Below are positions 9,276 through 10,752 of a DNA stretch of 10,752 nt, piece after piece. Source of the stretch: Saccoglossus kowalevskii (lineage: Eukaryota > Hemichordata > Enteropneusta > Harrimaniidae); the NCBI RefSeq assembly GCF_000003605.2, contig NW_003122911.1, positions 405,602 to 416,353 of the forward strand. Direction: 5' to 3'. Each line of letters begins with the position of its first letter. Positions within the stretch are counted from its first letter, which is position 1. The position numbers were made by a program, and so were the translations under genes. Under the pieces are notes generated by a model. The model worked only from the letters and a program-made list of their open reading frames with translations, was not told where the DNA came from and did no database searches.

Positions 9276-10448
9276 GCGTATGGTTGTGTATGGTTTTTTT
9301 TGAAGGAAAAAAAAAATGAAAGTGAAATTTTGATTAGAGCATTGTCAATTTTCATGTGAATATTTTGTAGTGGATAAATAACAATTTTATTGTCAAATGT
9401 ATACCCTTTGATCTTGCTTTATAAATGTACAAGTATCTGGTCTACTGAGATTGTTATTCTGTGAGAGACTAGTGTATAACAGCTGCAATCAATATGCAAA
9501 TCAAATTCATTGTTTAAGTGGTCATTCAGTCTGGTTATGTAAATGTACGGTGGAATGTCGGGGAAATAAACAGAAATTTCACACCAAATTGACCACGCAG
9601 AGTAAATTTGTACCAAGAAAGAATTAAAAAAAATGCATTATTTCTAGTATAGATTTTTTATAACCTCAAAAATATTATGCCGAGCTAATCTCCTGTGCTG
9701 TGCTGTGCTGAATCTGTTTAGTTTTTACTGCTTTGAACTGGGAGAAACCAGAATTTATGGTATCCATGACAGTTGTGTTGGAAGTTTATTTTAATAATAT
9801 TGTGCAGTTGTCCCGACATGCAACCCCTGTGGTCGATTGACTGGTAGAAAACCCTTTCAATCAAGTGCGCTGCAAATTTGTATGCATTTTTTGCCTCCAT
9901 GATGTCTATATCCAGCTGTTATTTATTATCAGCACAGAATTTCATCTGTCCATCTCTATGGTAGTTTTGCTCAGATCTTTTTGTAATAGATATACTGTTT
10001 ATGTGGGAAAACAAATTTATATCGAAATTTGACACCATCTTTATTTCTGGTCACTGTCAATCAAGTTAAATGTGTTGCCATGTTATCACTGGATACTTGT
10101 TTTGCCAAGGTGTGCTCTCTGGCTGTTATTTAGGATCATCACTTGACATGGGTTATATTAATGCATTCCTGAATTTCCTCAGTCCAGACTGTTAAAATGA
10201 ATTAGTAAAACTTTATGGCATATACGATTCCCTGATAAATATTAATCCGTCCAAAGAAGGTCAACTCTTACAAGTTTCAAATTAGTTCTTGGCTATTTTA
10301 AGTGTCGTTTTCAGACTTGCAAATAACTCCTTCCACCATTTATCCAAGATTGTGGATATTGTACAGAAAGCTTATCAGTTTCACAAGACCGAAGTATTGA
10401 TTCACCTACCAGGGTTCTCCCCAGAAAAAATGCATAGCGCCGGGGCTA
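9276..10448. other. Intron stretch, nothing recognised apart from a short repeat
   Basis: AT-rich. An octamer ATGCAAAT occurs at 9494-9501 and the CTGTG pentamer repeat at 9693-9710. Near 10405-10446 a short GC-richer patch (TCTCCCC ... GCGCCGGGG) interrupts the AT-rich background and may be the edge of a dispersed repeat. No exon is seen. Confidence 0.45.
9693..9710. repeat. (CTGTG)3 pentamer microsatellite
   Basis: Three exact CTGTG units plus CTG. Short and simple, with no other significance apparent. Confidence 0.85.
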
Positions 10449-10468
10449 ATTTGCATAATAATTTGCAT
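10449..10468 (-). promoter_or_regulatory. Tandem pair of octamer motifs
   Basis: ATTTGCAT-AATA-ATTTGCAT places two exact copies of the POU/Oct octamer (ATGCAAAT on the minus strand) 12 bp apart. Same-orientation spacing of about one helical turn would put both on one face of the DNA. Binding is not shown. Confidence 0.45.
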
Positions 10469-10752
10469 ATCATTTACATATCTTTCCTTCATTGATTAAC
10501 AGAACTTATTTACAATTATGAATATTAGTAAGCTCAGTAACAGGGCAAATATTTTTTTTTTATGGAATCAACACATTATGTTTCACAATTTAGAAGAGTT
10601 TGAAACATTCTCGAAATACAAATGCTACAGACTAAAAACAAACACAAATACATTATTGTTGCAATTTAATTGTTTTGTAAAACGTTGAAGGAAACGCATT
10701 CAAAACGTTAAGCCAGATTTATGTTCACGAATCTCATAATTTTATTCACTCC
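10469..10752. other. Intron stretch to the window edge
   Basis: AT-rich with a T9 run at about 10551-10559. I looked for PP1 exon 2 preceded by a pyrimidine-AG acceptor and found none. Confidence 0.5.

Larger units (their letters stand above)
4192..10752 (+). other. PP1 intron 1, at least 6.56 kb, open at the right edge
   Basis: From the donor to the window end I find no sequence encoding the conserved PP1 exon 2 segment (the region after RLLE that leads into the LCLKSREIF motif). The rest of the window is therefore intron. It is AT-rich with scattered repeats and possible regulatory motifs, annotated separately. A long first intron with clustered motifs is a common site for enhancers and alternative promoters. 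No second gene nested in the intron is evident on either strand. Confidence 0.8.

Overview
This window reads as non-coding nuclear DNA from an animal, most likely a marine invertebrate. It is AT-rich and has no bacterial-style gene packing, operons or ribosome binding sites. It holds microsatellites, a decayed tandem repeat, a MITE-like element and a solo LTR. The only recognisable coding sequence is one short exon ending in a perfect metazoan splice donor. The phylum cannot be fixed from the sequence. A mollusc or similar invertebrate is a guess from repeat style only.

The key gene is a PP1 serine/threonine phosphatase catalytic subunit (PPP1CA/PPP1CC class) on the + strand. Its first coding exon (4137-4191) encodes MADADKLNIDSIIARLLE plus the first base of codon 19, followed by GTAAGT. 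An in-frame stop (4122-4124) precedes the ATG, and read-through of the donor would stop within five codons, so both ends of the exon are well defined. Exon 2 is not in the window, so intron 1 is at least 6.56 kb. The catalytic domain lies downstream of the window.

Layout: 1-840 is a diverged tandem array of roughly 235-250 bp units. 841-3264 is AT-rich non-coding sequence with an ATT microsatellite. 3269-3608 is a 340 bp solo LTR on the minus strand with an AATG target duplication, a TATA box, two CCAAT boxes and a poly(A) signal. About 3895-4136 is a TATA-less, CpG-richer PP1 promoter with a full CRE (TGACGTCA) and YY1-type ATGGCGG motifs. 4192-10752 is intron 1. The intron holds an ETS site, a dense palindrome cluster (4857-4931), a T15 run, a TA-flanked MITE (6604-6801), several hairpins, a G/C-run patch, an everted nuclear-receptor-like repeat, a 13 bp direct repeat and a tandem pair of octamer motifs.

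The long open frames present in the window are unsupported as genes. Many need non-ATG starts, none has recognisable domains, and their composition matches the surrounding AT-rich DNA. I found no novel multi-gene system. The most useful leads are the intact solo LTR 530 bp upstream of a housekeeping phosphatase, the palindrome cluster and the excess of octamer motifs in intron 1.
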